Of a stretch of DNA of 50,167 bases, positions 1 to 7,743 are shown one piece after another; the first letter of the stretch is position 1, and every line of letters begins with the position of its first letter. The stretch is from an uncultured Chryseobacterium sp. (GTDB taxonomy: Bacteria > Bacteroidota > Bacteroidia > Flavobacteriales > Weeksellaceae). The position numbers were made by a program, and so were the translations under genes. The DNA lies in assembly GCA_913776245.1 (NCBI GenBank), contig CAJYLO010000019.1, forward strand, positions 1-50,167, read 5' to 3'. The notes under the pieces were generated by a model that saw only the letters and a list, made by a program, of their open reading frames with translations, made no database searches and had not been told where the DNA came from.

Positions 1-332
1 ACGAAACTGTTTTCATTTTAACTCCCGTTCTATCTGATGCTCAGGTGGAGGAAGCAGTGAAAAAATTTGAAGATCTATTGACTTCAAACAATTGCGAAAT
101 CGTTGCCAAAGAAAATTGGGGACTTAAGAAATTGGCTTATCCTATCCAGCTGAAAAAGAATGGTTTTTATACCCTGATCGAATTCAAAGGAGAAGGAACT
201 GTAGTTGCTGACCTAGAAACTGCTTTCAAACGTGATGAGAGAGTGATCCGTTACCTAACGACTAAACTTGACAAGCACGCTGTAGATTATGCAGTAACAA
301 GAAGAAGCAAACTAAAATCTGCGAAAGCTTAA
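1..332 (+). CDS. rpsF: 30S ribosomal protein S6 (5' end outside window)
   Basis: S6 binds 16S rRNA in the platform of the small subunit next to S18. The reading frame is open from base 3 and reads [20 protein letters not shown], the usual first strand and helix of S6, so the true start lies a few codons before the window. The GTG at 45 is an internal valine. About 109 residues are visible and they end in a basic tail ([10 protein letters not shown]). The motif [11 protein letters not shown] is typical of the family. rpsR follows 28 bases after the stop, the usual rpsF-rpsR-rplI order. Identification is firm; only the N-terminal residues are missing. Confidence 0.97.
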   Translation, partial: ETVFILTPVLSDAQVEEAVKKFEDLLTSNNCEIVAKENWGLKKLAYPIQLKKNGFYTLIEFKGEGTVVADLETAFKRDERVIRYLTTKLDKHAVDYAVTRRSKLKSAKA

Positions 333-360
333 TTCATTAACCCTTAAAAAATTTAAAACA

Positions 361-663
361 ATGGCAATAGACGATATGGCAAAACAAGCCTCTGCCGGGG
401 GCGAATCAGAAGTAAAATTCCTTACTCCACTTGATATCAATACAAAATCTGAAAAGAAATATTGTAGATTCAAAAAATTCGGAATCAAGCACGTAGATTA
501 TAAAGACGCTGACTTCCTTCTTCAGTTCGTAAACGAACAAGGTAAAATCTTACCAAGAAGATACACAGGAACTTCTCTTAAATACCAAAGAAAAGTATCT
601 GCAGCTATCAAAAGAGCAAGACACCTTGCTTTGATGCCTTACGTAGCGGATCTTTTGAAATAA
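361..663 (+). CDS. rpsR: 30S ribosomal protein S18
   Basis: S18 forms a heterodimer with S6 on the 16S rRNA central domain. The 100-residue protein has a flexible N-terminus, then [17 protein letters not shown] and [16 protein letters not shown], followed by the basic helix [13 protein letters not shown] that contacts rRNA; all are S18 hallmarks. It starts at the ATG at 361, 28 bases after rpsF, preceded by an A-rich stretch with no Shine-Dalgarno site, as is normal in Bacteroidetes. It sits in the middle of the rpsF-rpsR-rplI operon. A hairpin lies just downstream, before rplI. Confidence 0.97.
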   Translation: MAIDDMAKQASAGGESEVKFLTPLDINTKSEKKYCRFKKFGIKHVDYKDADFLLQFVNEQGKILPRRYTGTSLKYQRKVSAAIKRARHLALMPYVADLLK

Positions 664-675
664 GAACAAAATAAT

Positions 676-703
676 AAAAGAAGAGAGCTTGCTTTCTTCT
701 TTT
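676..703 (+). repeat. hairpin in the rpsR-rplI spacer
   Basis: Two 13-base arms (676-688 and 691-703) are complementary apart from one G-T pair, forming AAAAGAAGAGAGC against GCTTTCTTCTTTT, with innermost bases forming the loop. The right arm ends in TTTT but no longer T-run follows. It lies in the 161-base rpsR-rplI gap, a long spacer for a ribosomal operon, and could lower expression of rplI or act as an RNA processing site. The role is inferred. Confidence 0.5.
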
Positions 704-824
704 GTTGCTGAATAAATTAATTAATTCTAACGATTTAGATAAGAGATAAAAGATCTTGGATAAAGGATTAAATCTTTCTTCTTATTTCTTTCTTCTTGGC
801 TCTAAACTAAAACGGACAACAACA

Positions 825-1325
825 ATGGAAATTATCCTAAAAAAAGATGTAGAAAACTTAGGACTTGAGTTTGATACAGTAAACGTGAAACCAGGTTATG
901 CAAGAAACTTCTTGATTCCTCAGGGTTTTGCATTATTGGCAACTCCAAAGAACAAAGCTCAATTGGAAGCTACTTTGGAATCCAGAAAAGAAGAAGAAGC
1001 TAAATTGGTTGCTGCTGCAAACGCTGTAGTAGATCAATTGAAAAAAACTTCTATTACTATCCCTGCAAAAGTAGGTGCTGGTGATAAACTATTCGGTTCT
1101 ATCAACAATGCTGACCTTGCTGCTGCTTTGGAAAAAGCTGGTGTGAGTGTTGACAAGAAATATATCAGAATCCCTGGTAACACCATCAAAAGAACAGGTA
1201 AATTCTCAGCTAACGTTAGACTTCACAGAAATGTTGAGTATAACTATGAGTTTGATATTGTATCTGATGCTCCGGTTGAAGCTCCTGCTAAGAAAGAGGA
1301 AGCTCCTAAAACTGAAGAAGCTTAA
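825..1325 (+). CDS. rplI: 50S ribosomal protein L9
   Basis: L9 binds 23S rRNA near the L1 stalk and helps hold the reading frame. I place the start at the ATG at 825 (MEIILKKDVENLGLEF), giving 166 residues; the frame is open further up but those 23 residues have no match to L9. The N-terminal rRNA-binding domain shows VKPGYARNFLIPQGFA. A long central helix rich in Lys, Glu and Ala follows, and then the C-terminal domain. The last 20 or so residues (DAPVEAPAKKEEAPKTEEA) are an acidic, proline- and alanine-rich extension common in flavobacterial L9. It is the last gene of the ribosomal operon and a strong terminator follows. Confidence 0.96.
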   Translation: MEIILKKDVENLGLEFDTVNVKPGYARNFLIPQGFALLATPKNKAQLEATLESRKEEEAKLVAAANAVVDQLKKTSITIPAKVGAGDKLFGSINNADLAAALEKAGVSVDKKYIRIPGNTIKRTGKFSANVRLHRNVEYNYEFDIVSDAPVEAPAKKEEAPKTEEA

Positions 1326-1350
1326 GATTACAAGATACTTCAAAATAAAA

Positions 1351-1379
1351 AACCACTTCAATCGAAGTGGTTTTTTTTT
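1351..1379. terminator. bidirectional terminator after rplI
   Basis: A perfect 9-base stem, AACCACTTC (1351-1359) and GAAGTGGTT (1364-1372), with an AATC loop, is followed by nine T residues on the plus strand and preceded by an A-rich run that gives U residues on the minus strand. It sits between the converging rplI and secreted thioredoxin genes and can serve both. Confidence 0.9.
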
Positions 1380-1392
1380 GGCTAATAATTGA

Positions 1393-1941
1393 TTAAGATG
1401 TTTTTGGTTTCCAGGAATTGAAAAATTCTTTTACTTTTTCAAAGCTATAGCCGTTTCCCTCTTCCAGCACCCCACTATCCTGAGTATGAATCTGTTTACC
1501 ATTTTCATCGAGAATTATAAAAACAGGATAACCCAGTTTATCTCCCGGATTACCATAGGCTGCAAAGACTTTTTCGTTTTTATTTTCGGGCGACCAGTTC
1601 AGGTGATAATAAATATAGTTGTTATCAACGATTTGCTTAAGCTCCGCTGTTTTCTGAACGTAATCATTAAATCTCAGACACCAGATGCACCAGTTGCCGC
1701 CCGCTTGTATCAATACGTTCTTATGCTCTTTTTTAGCAATGGCAATTGCATTTTGTATATCAAGAGCCGCGTTCGCTTCCGGATGATATGGTTTGGGTAA
1801 TCTTGCTTTTTCCTCCGCAGCTGCTTTCTTTTTTGCCTCAATCTGCTCTTTTGACAAAGTTTGATCTGCCGACTGGGCATTATATAAGGAAAATAACAAT
1901 AATCCTCCGGCAAATAATAATTTATGAAATGATCTTTTCAT
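1393..1941 (-). CDS. secreted thioredoxin-fold protein (CxxC)
   Basis: The product is a predicted periplasmic or cell-surface thioredoxin-like protein. I use the ATG at 1941, which gives 182 residues starting MKRSFHKLLFAGGLLLFSL, a classic signal peptide that ends near NAQS; the longer frame to 1989 would put a poor leader in front. A charged Lys/Ala/Glu linker follows. The thioredoxin domain has NVLIQAGGNWCIWCLRF with the redox pair C85 and C88, and GYPVFIILDENGK, whose proline fits the conserved cis-proline. The CIWC pair differs from the CGPC of thioredoxin and resembles DUF255 and DsbD-tail types. The substrate is unknown. It converges on rplI. Confidence 0.8.
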   Translation of the reverse strand: MKRSFHKLLFAGGLLLFSLYNAQSADQTLSKEQIEAKKKAAAEEKARLPKPYHPEANAALDIQNAIAIAKKEHKNVLIQAGGNWCIWCLRFNDYVQKTAELKQIVDNNYIYYHLNWSPENKNEKVFAAYGNPGDKLGYPVFIILDENGKQIHTQDSGVLEEGNGYSFEKVKEFFNSWKPKTS

Positions 1942-1996
1942 TAATAATTTGATTTTATTAAGCACGAAGTTAAGCAAAAATCCAGCCATTTTTCAG

Positions 1997-2004
1997 TATA
2001 TTTG
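1997..2004 (+). promoter_or_regulatory. -7 promoter element TATATTTG
   Basis: TATATTTG matches the Bacteroidetes -7 consensus TAnnTTTG. It lies 17 bases before the TTG start of the acyltransferase operon. No clear -33 TTG is found at the usual spacing. Confidence 0.55.
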
Positions 2005-2021
2005 CCAATATTAATCATACA

Positions 2022-2900
2022 TTGAATCAATTTTTATTTAGCATATTACTACTAATTTCCAGACTTTCCTTAGAAGTATTGTATATATTTTCGGATATCA
2101 TGTTTTTTCTGAATTATTACATTATTGGATACAGAAAAGCTGTTGTTATTGAAAATCTTAAAAATGCGTTTCCGGAAAAATCACAAAAGGAAATAAGAGA
2201 GATTTCCAAGAAGTTTTTTTCTAATTTCTGCGATTATCTGGCTGAGATGCTCAAAGCGTTTACAATTTCCAGAACAGAATCAAGAGTAAGAATGCAACAT
2301 CTGAATCAGGATCTTTTTCATGAAGCAAAATCTGAAGGTAAAAATATTATTCTGTTATCCGGTCATGTCTTTAATTGGGAGTGGTTTAATGCCCTGGCTA
2401 CGATTATTCCTCAGAAAAACTGTCATCCTGTATACAGGAAAATGAATAGTAAATTTTGGGAAGAAAAAATCAAAACAGTTCGCAATAGATTTAATAATAA
2501 ATCTTTAGAAGCCAATGAAGTCATCAAGCATATTTTCCGCACGCCTAATGATGGCGATTCTGTATATATGTTTGTTGCAGATCAGACACCGCATTCATCT
2601 CACGTCAATTATGGCTTAAAATTTCTCAATCAGAAAACTCCCGCTTTCATCGGTTATGATAAATTATCTACAAGAATGGATATGGTTTTTATCTATTGTG
2701 AGATGAAGAAAGTTAAAAGAGGTTTTTATCAGGTCAATTACCATAGAATTTATCCGGACGGCGAACATTTTGTTGAACACGAAGTGGTAAGGAAGTTTCA
2801 TAAACTGCTGGAAAATACCATCAGAAAACGCCCGGACAACTGGCTTTGGTCACACAGACGCTGGAAATATAAAGATGCAATTAAAAAATATGACGAATGA
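2022..2900 (+). CDS. LpxL/HtrB-family lipid A acyltransferase
   Basis: This membrane-associated enzyme transfers an acyl chain to the lipid A precursor on the inner leaflet. The 292-residue protein has an N-terminal hydrophobic anchor (about residues 5-35), then the LPLAT active-site motif GHVFNWEWF with H115 and E120 in the H-x4-E spacing, then VADQTPHSS and a C-terminal WLWSHRRWKY, a signature of this family. The start is a TTG at 2022, 17 bases after a TATATTTG element; the next in-frame ATG (2100) would remove most of the anchor. The following glycosyltransferase overlaps the stop codon, so the pair is translationally coupled. Which acyl position it modifies cannot be read from the sequence. 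Confidence 0.88.
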   Translation: MNQFLFSILLLISRLSLEVLYIFSDIMFFLNYYIIGYRKAVVIENLKNAFPEKSQKEIREISKKFFSNFCDYLAEMLKAFTISRTESRVRMQHLNQDLFHEAKSEGKNIILLSGHVFNWEWFNALATIIPQKNCHPVYRKMNSKFWEEKIKTVRNRFNNKSLEANEVIKHIFRTPNDGDSVYMFVADQTPHSSHVNYGLKFLNQKTPAFIGYDKLSTRMDMVFIYCEMKKVKRGFYQVNYHRIYPDGEHFVEHEVVRKFHKLLENTIRKRPDNWLWSHRRWKYKDAIKKYDE

Positions 2901-3880
2901 TGACACTTGCGATTGCCATACTTAACTGGAACGGTAAAAGCTGGCTGGAGAAATTTCTTCCGTCAGTTATTCAATATTCTCCGGAAGCGGAGATCTATGT
3001 CATTGATAACGCTTCTTCAGATGATTCTGTCCGGTTTTTAGAATCTGCTTTTTCCTCAGTTAAAATCATTCGGAATAAGACAAACTCAGGCTTTGCAGCA
3101 GGTTATAATGAAGGTCTGAAAGCTATTAAAGCTGATATTTATTGTTTATTAAATTCGGATGTAGAGGTGACTGAAGACTGGCTCTCTCCTATTTTAGACC
3201 TCTTTTCTTATAATCAGGATATCGCTGCAATTCAACCTAAAATTTTGGATTATAATAATAAGCATCAATTTGAATTTGCTGGCGCAGGTGGTGGATTGAT
3301 GGATAATTTAGGCTATCCTTATTGCAGAGGACGGGTTTTTGATGATGTAGAAACGGATAGACGTCAATACAATGATGAAACTGAGATTTTTTGGGCATCT
3401 GGCTGTTCATTATTTATTCGTTCAGAAGATTTCTGGAAAATGAATGGTTTTGACGAACGTTTTTTTGCTCATCAGGAAGAGATTGATCTTTGCTGGCGAT
3501 TAAAAAACGAGGGCAGAAAAATTTTCTATACAGGACAATCTACTGTTTATCACGTTGGCGGCGGAACGCTTAATAAGCAAAATCCGAGAAAAACTTTTCT
3601 CAATTTCAGAAACAATCTGACGATGCTGGTTAAGAACTTACCGGCTTACGACTTGATTCCCGTAGTATTTTCAAGATTGGTTTTAGATGGTTTTGGAGGT
3701 TTATATCTCGGGTATAAGAATGGATGGCCACACCTTTGGTCAGTTTTGAAAGCTCATTTCGCATTTTACGCTCAGATTCCGGAATCATTGAGATTGCGCC
3801 AGAAAAATCAGATCAAATTTTATTATCAATCAAAATGGTTGATTTTTAAACATTTTTTAGGTACAAAAAATAATTACTGA
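2897..3880 (+). CDS. glycosyltransferase family 2
   Basis: A GT-A fold glycosyltransferase that uses a nucleotide sugar, probably in cell-envelope polysaccharide or lipid A core assembly given its partner. The N-terminal strand LAIAILNWNGKSWL leads into DNASSDDSV and the metal-site motif LLNSDVEV (about 84-91). Later comes GFDERFFAHQEEIDLCWRL, the acceptor-side ED-type motif, and a hydrophobic C-terminal region. It resembles rhamnosyltransferase-like GT2 proteins. The start is the ATG at 2897 or the next codon at 2900; both overlap the TGA of the acyltransferase. The exonuclease downstream overlaps its stop too. Confidence 0.87.
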   Translation: MMTLAIAILNWNGKSWLEKFLPSVIQYSPEAEIYVIDNASSDDSVRFLESAFSSVKIIRNKTNSGFAAGYNEGLKAIKADIYCLLNSDVEVTEDWLSPILDLFSYNQDIAAIQPKILDYNNKHQFEFAGAGGGLMDNLGYPYCRGRVFDDVETDRRQYNDETEIFWASGCSLFIRSEDFWKMNGFDERFFAHQEEIDLCWRLKNEGRKIFYTGQSTVYHVGGGTLNKQNPRKTFLNFRNNLTMLVKNLPAYDLIPVVFSRLVLDGFGGLYLGYKNGWPHLWSVLKAHFAFYAQIPESLRLRQKNQIKFYYQSKWLIFKHFLGTKNNY

Positions 3881-4434
3881 TGGATTTTATTGCCTTAGAT
3901 TTTGAAACTGCCACTCATGAGAGAAATTCCGCTTGCGAATTGGGAATTTGTATTGTTGAAAATGGTCAAATCAAGGAAACAAAGTCCTGGCTGATAAAAC
4001 CACCATCATTTCCATATTTCAGTCACTATAACATTGCAGTTCATGGCATTACGCCGGAAGATGTACAGCACGCTCCTACTTTTGCTGATGTTTGGTACGA
4101 AGTGGAAAATCTGATGTATGGTAATCTGATGATCGCTCACAATGCTTCATTCGATGCCGGCGTACTGAGAAATTGTCTGGACCATTATGGTTTTTTTCGT
4201 CCGAACCTCAATTACCTTTGCAGTATCGGTATTGCAAAGAAAGCCTGGAAAGATCTGAAAAGTTATGGTCTGAAGAATCTTGCTGAACATCATCAGATCA
4301 AATTCAACCATCACCGAGCAGATGCCGATGCAGAAGTTTGCGCAAAGATCTCTCTACTGAGTTTTGAAAGGCTGATGATTACAAATAATGATGAAGTAAG
4401 AGATGTTTTCGGAAAAAGATTTAAGATCTTATAG
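3880..4434 (+). CDS. DEDDh 3'-5' exonuclease (DnaQ-like)
   Basis: A stand-alone proofreading-type exonuclease of the DNA polymerase III epsilon fold. Exo I is DFETAT with D7 and E9, Exo II is AHNASFD with D92, and Exo III is HHRADADAE with a histidine and aspartate near 145-150, so all DEDDh ligands appear present. At 184 residues it is just the nuclease domain, with no polymerase-binding tail or GIY-YIG domain. The start ATG overlaps the TGA of the glycosyltransferase by one base, which ties it into the same operon though the functions look unrelated. It may act in repair or on RNA oligonucleotides; the substrate is unknown. Confidence 0.88.
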   Translation: MDFIALDFETATHERNSACELGICIVENGQIKETKSWLIKPPSFPYFSHYNIAVHGITPEDVQHAPTFADVWYEVENLMYGNLMIAHNASFDAGVLRNCLDHYGFFRPNLNYLCSIGIAKKAWKDLKSYGLKNLAEHHQIKFNHHRADADAEVCAKISLLSFERLMITNNDEVRDVFGKRFKIL

Positions 4435-4454
4435 TAAAATATTATTTATTATTT

Positions 4455-4534
4455 GGGCAACTATTCCGTCCTCCGTTCCCGCTTTTTACTCGTCGTATCT
4501 CCTCGCAAAAAGAGCTCCACTCAGGCCGGGTTGC
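4455..4534. repeat. GC-rich intergenic element between convergent genes
   Basis: By hand count about 45 of 80 bases are G or C, against roughly a third in the flanks. The ends form a short inverted pair (GCAAC near 4458, GTTGC near 4530) and the core contains GAGCTC and the C-rich tract around 4466-4482. It fills the gap between the exonuclease and apaG, where a terminator would be expected. It has the look of a dispersed flavobacterial intergenic repeat, but no second copy is in the window. Confidence 0.45.
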
Positions 4535-4550
4535 AATAAGATTCACGTAA

Positions 4551-4934
4551 TCAATTACTGAGAACTTCGGAAACAAGATTGAATTTAGGAATATCAACCT
4601 CAAAATTTTGTTGATAAGAATTTTCAAAAATATAAAAACCCTCCATATTCCCAACACCGGATTTCAGAATAACATTAGAAAAATATTTGAAACTTTCCCC
4701 TGTTTCCAGGATCGGCGTAAGCCCGATTACACCAGTACCTTCCACTTCAGTAAACCCGAATCCCAGATCATAGATCATCCATTTTCTGGACAGAAGTTTT
4801 ACCGGTACATTACTAAGATTTTGTATTTCAATATGATACCGAAAAACAAAACGGTTTTCAGAAGGATAACTGTTATGGTTATCATATTCTGTGGTTACAC
4901 TGACCTTAATTTCTGATGTAATTTTTGAGACCAT
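4551..4934 (-). CDS. apaG: ApaG domain protein
   Basis: ApaG is a small immunoglobulin-like beta-sandwich protein; family names link it to Co2+/Mg2+ efflux but its biochemical role is unsettled. The 127-residue protein shows the family pattern: ITSEIKVSVTTEYD at the N-terminus, RFVFRYHIEIQNLS, then LLSRKWMIYDLG, VEGTGVIGLTPILETGESF and GNMEGFYIF. Length fits the usual 125 or so. The ATG at 4934 is followed directly by the conserved first strand. It converges on the exonuclease across the GC-rich element and diverges from purB. Confidence 0.93.
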   Translation of the reverse strand: MVSKITSEIKVSVTTEYDNHNSYPSENRFVFRYHIEIQNLSNVPVKLLSRKWMIYDLGFGFTEVEGTGVIGLTPILETGESFKYFSNVILKSGVGNMEGFYIFENSYQQNFEVDIPKFNLVSEVLSN

Positions 4935-5053
4935 TCTATTAGGTTTTTAATTGAAAATACAAATATCCCGCCGAATTTTTGATTAAAAAAAAACGTTTGG
5001 GTTAAATCTGTTTTCAGTATTTAATTTGATTTTATTCAATCGGTTAATTTTCT

Positions 5054-5061
5054 TAAATTTG
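5054..5061 (+). promoter_or_regulatory. -7 promoter element TAAATTTG for purB
   Basis: TAAATTTG fits TAnnTTTG and lies 25 bases before the purB ATG, a normal leader length. A TTTG at 5025-5028 could be the -33 element, though the 25-base spacer is longer than the usual 19-21. Confidence 0.6.
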
Positions 5062-5086
5062 TGTATCTAAAAAAGTAAAAAAGAAA

Positions 5087-6514
5087 ATGAATTCCTACAA
5101 AAATCCATTGGAAGAACGCTATTCCAGTGAAGAGATGCTATTTAATTTTTCGCACAACAATAAGTTCCGGACCTGGAGAAAGCTTTGGGTAGCGCTTGCT
5201 GAAATTGAAAAAGATCTTGGCCTCGATATTTCGGATGCGCAAATTGCTGAGCTTAAGGCTAATGTCGAAAATATCGACTATCAGATTGCTGCTGAATATG
5301 AGAAAAAATTCAGACACGATGTGATGGCTCACGTTCACGCTTATGGTGATGTAGCACCTGCTGCAAAGGGAATTATTCATTTGGGAGCCACTTCGGCGTT
5401 TGTAGGAGACAATACAGATTTAATTCAGATCCGGGACGGACTTTTAATTTTAAAGAAAAAGTTGGTGAACGTGATGAAAAATCTTTCTGATTTTGCGCTT
5501 CAGTATAAAGATTTACCGACTTTAGGATTTACACACTTTCAGCCGGCTCAGTTAACAACGGTTGGGAAAAGAGCAACACTTTGGCTTCAGAGTCTTGTTC
5601 TTGATATAGAAGAACTTGATTTTTTCCTGGAAACATTAAGATTCAGAGGTGTTAAAGGAACTACAGGAACTGCTGCAAGTTTCCTTGAGCTTTTCAACGG
5701 GGATTATTCTAAAGTGAAGCATTTGGATAAAGAATTATCCAAAAGATTCGGTTTCGAGAAAGTTTTTGGCGTTTCCGGACAGACTTATGACCGAAAAATC
5801 GATGCAAAGGTTGTGGCTTTATTAGGAAATATCGCACAGTCGGCTCATAAATTTACCAACGATTTACGTTTACTTCAGAACCTTAAAGAGATTGAAGAAC
5901 CATTCGAGAAAAACCAGATCGGTTCATCGGCAATGGCATACAAACGTAATCCGATGAGAAGCGAAAGAATCGGAGCATTGGCAAAATATGTAATGTCTTT
6001 AACCACAAGTTCTGCAATGGTCGCTTCTACACAGTGGTTTGAAAGAACCCTGGACGATTCTGCAAACAAGAGATTAACTATTCCTCAGGCGTTTCTGGCA
6101 GTCGATGCCATTTTACTGATCTGGAATAACATTATGAACGGAATTGTGGTTTATCCGAACAGAATCAACAAGCATATTATGGAAGAGTTGCCTTTTATGG
6201 CGACAGAATATATCATTATGGAGGAAGTGAAAGCTGGTGGCGACCGTCAGGAAATCCATGAAATAATCAGAGTTCACTCTATGGAAGCTTCCAAAAAAGT
6301 GAAAGAAGAAGGAAAAGAAAATGATTTGATCGAAAGAATTCTGAATGATGATTCTTTAAAACTGGACAAATCCAAATTGAAAGAAGTTCTGGATCCGAAA
6401 AATTTCATCGGCTTTGCGCCAATTCAGACAGAGGAATTCATTGCTAATGAAATTCAGCCGATCATTGATGCGAATCAGGATTTGATAGGCCTGGAAGCTG
6501 ACCTTAAAGTATAA
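5087..6514 (+). CDS. purB: adenylosuccinate lyase
   Basis: PurB acts twice in purine synthesis, splitting fumarate from SAICAR and from adenylosuccinate. The 475-residue protein has the superfamily signature GSSAMAYKRNPMRSER near 279-294, with the flexible catalytic-loop serines. The longer human-type motif is present, with alanine where many homologues have proline (SSAMPYKRNP). Other landmarks are HVHAYGDVAP, HLGATSAFVGDNTD and THFQPAQLTTVGKR, the latter two carrying the substrate-binding and catalytic histidines. It starts at the ATG at 5087 behind a TAAATTTG promoter. purL lies 1.2 kb downstream with one unrelated gene between. Confidence 0.96.
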   Translation: MNSYKNPLEERYSSEEMLFNFSHNNKFRTWRKLWVALAEIEKDLGLDISDAQIAELKANVENIDYQIAAEYEKKFRHDVMAHVHAYGDVAPAAKGIIHLGATSAFVGDNTDLIQIRDGLLILKKKLVNVMKNLSDFALQYKDLPTLGFTHFQPAQLTTVGKRATLWLQSLVLDIEELDFFLETLRFRGVKGTTGTAASFLELFNGDYSKVKHLDKELSKRFGFEKVFGVSGQTYDRKIDAKVVALLGNIAQSAHKFTNDLRLLQNLKEIEEPFEKNQIGSSAMAYKRNPMRSERIGALAKYVMSLTTSSAMVASTQWFERTLDDSANKRLTIPQAFLAVDAILLIWNNIMNGIVVYPNRINKHIMEELPFMATEYIIMEEVKAGGDRQEIHEIIRVHSMEASKKVKEEGKENDLIERILNDDSLKLDKSKLKEVLDPKNFIGFAPIQTEEFIANEIQPIIDANQDLIGLEADLKV

Positions 6515-6520
6515 CAGCTT

Positions 6521-6550
6521 ATGCAGTCTTTGGGCTGCATATTTTTATTT
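6521..6550 (+). terminator. weak terminator after purB
   Basis: ATGCAG (6521-6526) pairs with CTGCAT (6535-6540) around an eight-base loop and is followed by ATTTTTATTT. The six-base stem is short, so termination may be partial. Confidence 0.45.
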
Positions 6551-6574
6551 AAATTTAAAACTAAACAACTATTT

Positions 6575-7693
6575 ATGACAAAAACAATTATTTCGGTTTT
6601 ATTAATTTTAACCTCTGTCATCTCAAATGCACAAGACCGGGTAAATTTTACAGAAAAATTCAAAAAAGAGAATCAGGGAAAGTATAAAATCGAAATCAAT
6701 GAGGCCAAGGAATTGATTCACATTATGCTTGCAATTACCAAATCCGGATTGGAGAACGATGATATGATACAGCAGAATGGCCAGTATTATAAAGATGTTC
6801 TAACGCATTTCAAGCCTTTTAAAGAGGAAAAGATCATCAAGACTTTTGATTCTTTGCTGGTGGCTTCGCCTTATAACTATATTTTCCTAAGCGGAAATGG
6901 CATTTCTTATGATTTCAAAGGAAACAAATTGGTTAAGAATGAAATCTTCGATTTTCCTGCCACAGGTGTTTCAGGCATTAAAATCACTGAAAATCCAGTC
7001 ACAACTTATAAAAAAGCAATTGAGGATTTTGCGGTAAAGTCTAAGTTCAGAGAATTCTACAAAACACAAAAACCGTATTATTCCCAAATTATATCCGATT
7101 ACGACAAAAAGGCAAACCTTGGCAAACAATGGAAATGGCTGGAGAAAAATTTTAAAACCAAAATCAACAGCTACATCATTTTCTGCTCACCGCTTATTAA
7201 CAGTTTGAATTATACAGGAGATTTTGACAACAACAATTTCAAGCTGATCTATATGGTTTTGCCGCCACTTGATCATTTTGAAAAACTTTCGGAACTTCAA
7301 AACGAACTGTTCAATACACGAGTAATGTTTACAGAGATTGACCACAATTATGTAAAAGCGCCAAGTATTGCGAACAAAGAAGCTATTGATCAGTATTTTA
7401 AGGACCGGAAAATCTGGACAGACGAGAACACGGAAGGTATTTTTGCCTATCCAAATCCGGTAAAAGTATTTGATGAATATATGACCTACGGCGTTTTTGT
7501 TTTGTTCTGCGAAGACAATTATGACCAAAAAGATTTCCTTGAAACTAAGCAAAGCATCATTATGCTCATGAAAGAAAGGGGTTTTCCTAAAATGCAGGAA
7601 TTTACCGATAAACTGCTGAAAGTGCGTGCAGGAAACCGGGATAAGAAAGTTGATGACTGGTATCCTGAATTTTTAAAGCAATTCGCTGAATAA
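6575..7693 (+). CDS. secreted protein of unknown function, possibly DUF4932-like
   Basis: I do not firmly recognise this protein. From the ATG at 6575 it is 372 residues with a clear signal peptide (MTKTIISVLLILTSVISNAQ), so it is exported. The body is mixed and soluble, with no further membrane segment. The segment MVLPPLDHF and, later, MFTEIDHNYVKAPS sit where DUF4932 proteins carry a zinc-protease-like HExxH, but here the pattern is degenerate (TEIDH), so proteolytic activity would be doubtful. The open frame up to 6521 overlaps the purB terminator and is not used. It sits between purB and purL, likely by chance. Confidence 0.6.
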   Translation: MTKTIISVLLILTSVISNAQDRVNFTEKFKKENQGKYKIEINEAKELIHIMLAITKSGLENDDMIQQNGQYYKDVLTHFKPFKEEKIIKTFDSLLVASPYNYIFLSGNGISYDFKGNKLVKNEIFDFPATGVSGIKITENPVTTYKKAIEDFAVKSKFREFYKTQKPYYSQIISDYDKKANLGKQWKWLEKNFKTKINSYIIFCSPLINSLNYTGDFDNNNFKLIYMVLPPLDHFEKLSELQNELFNTRVMFTEIDHNYVKAPSIANKEAIDQYFKDRKIWTDENTEGIFAYPNPVKVFDEYMTYGVFVLFCEDNYDQKDFLETKQSIIMLMKERGFPKMQEFTDKLLKVRAGNRDKKVDDWYPEFLKQFAE

Positions 7694-7743
7694 AAAATAA
7701 ATCTAATAAAATCCTGAACTTCGGTTCCAGAATCTAAGTAAAA

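Noticed and set aside
45..332. GTG at 45 as the start of rpsF
   Set aside because: The frame is open to base 3 and encodes the conserved first strand of S6, so the start is outside the window.
756..824. N-terminal extension of rplI from 756
   Set aside because: It starts with a TTG and adds 23 residues with no match to L9; the conserved MEIILKKD starts at 825.
4442..4657. 71-codon minus frame across the GC-rich element and the end of apaG
   Set aside because: It overlaps apaG in another frame and looks like an open frame created by the GC-rich repeat.
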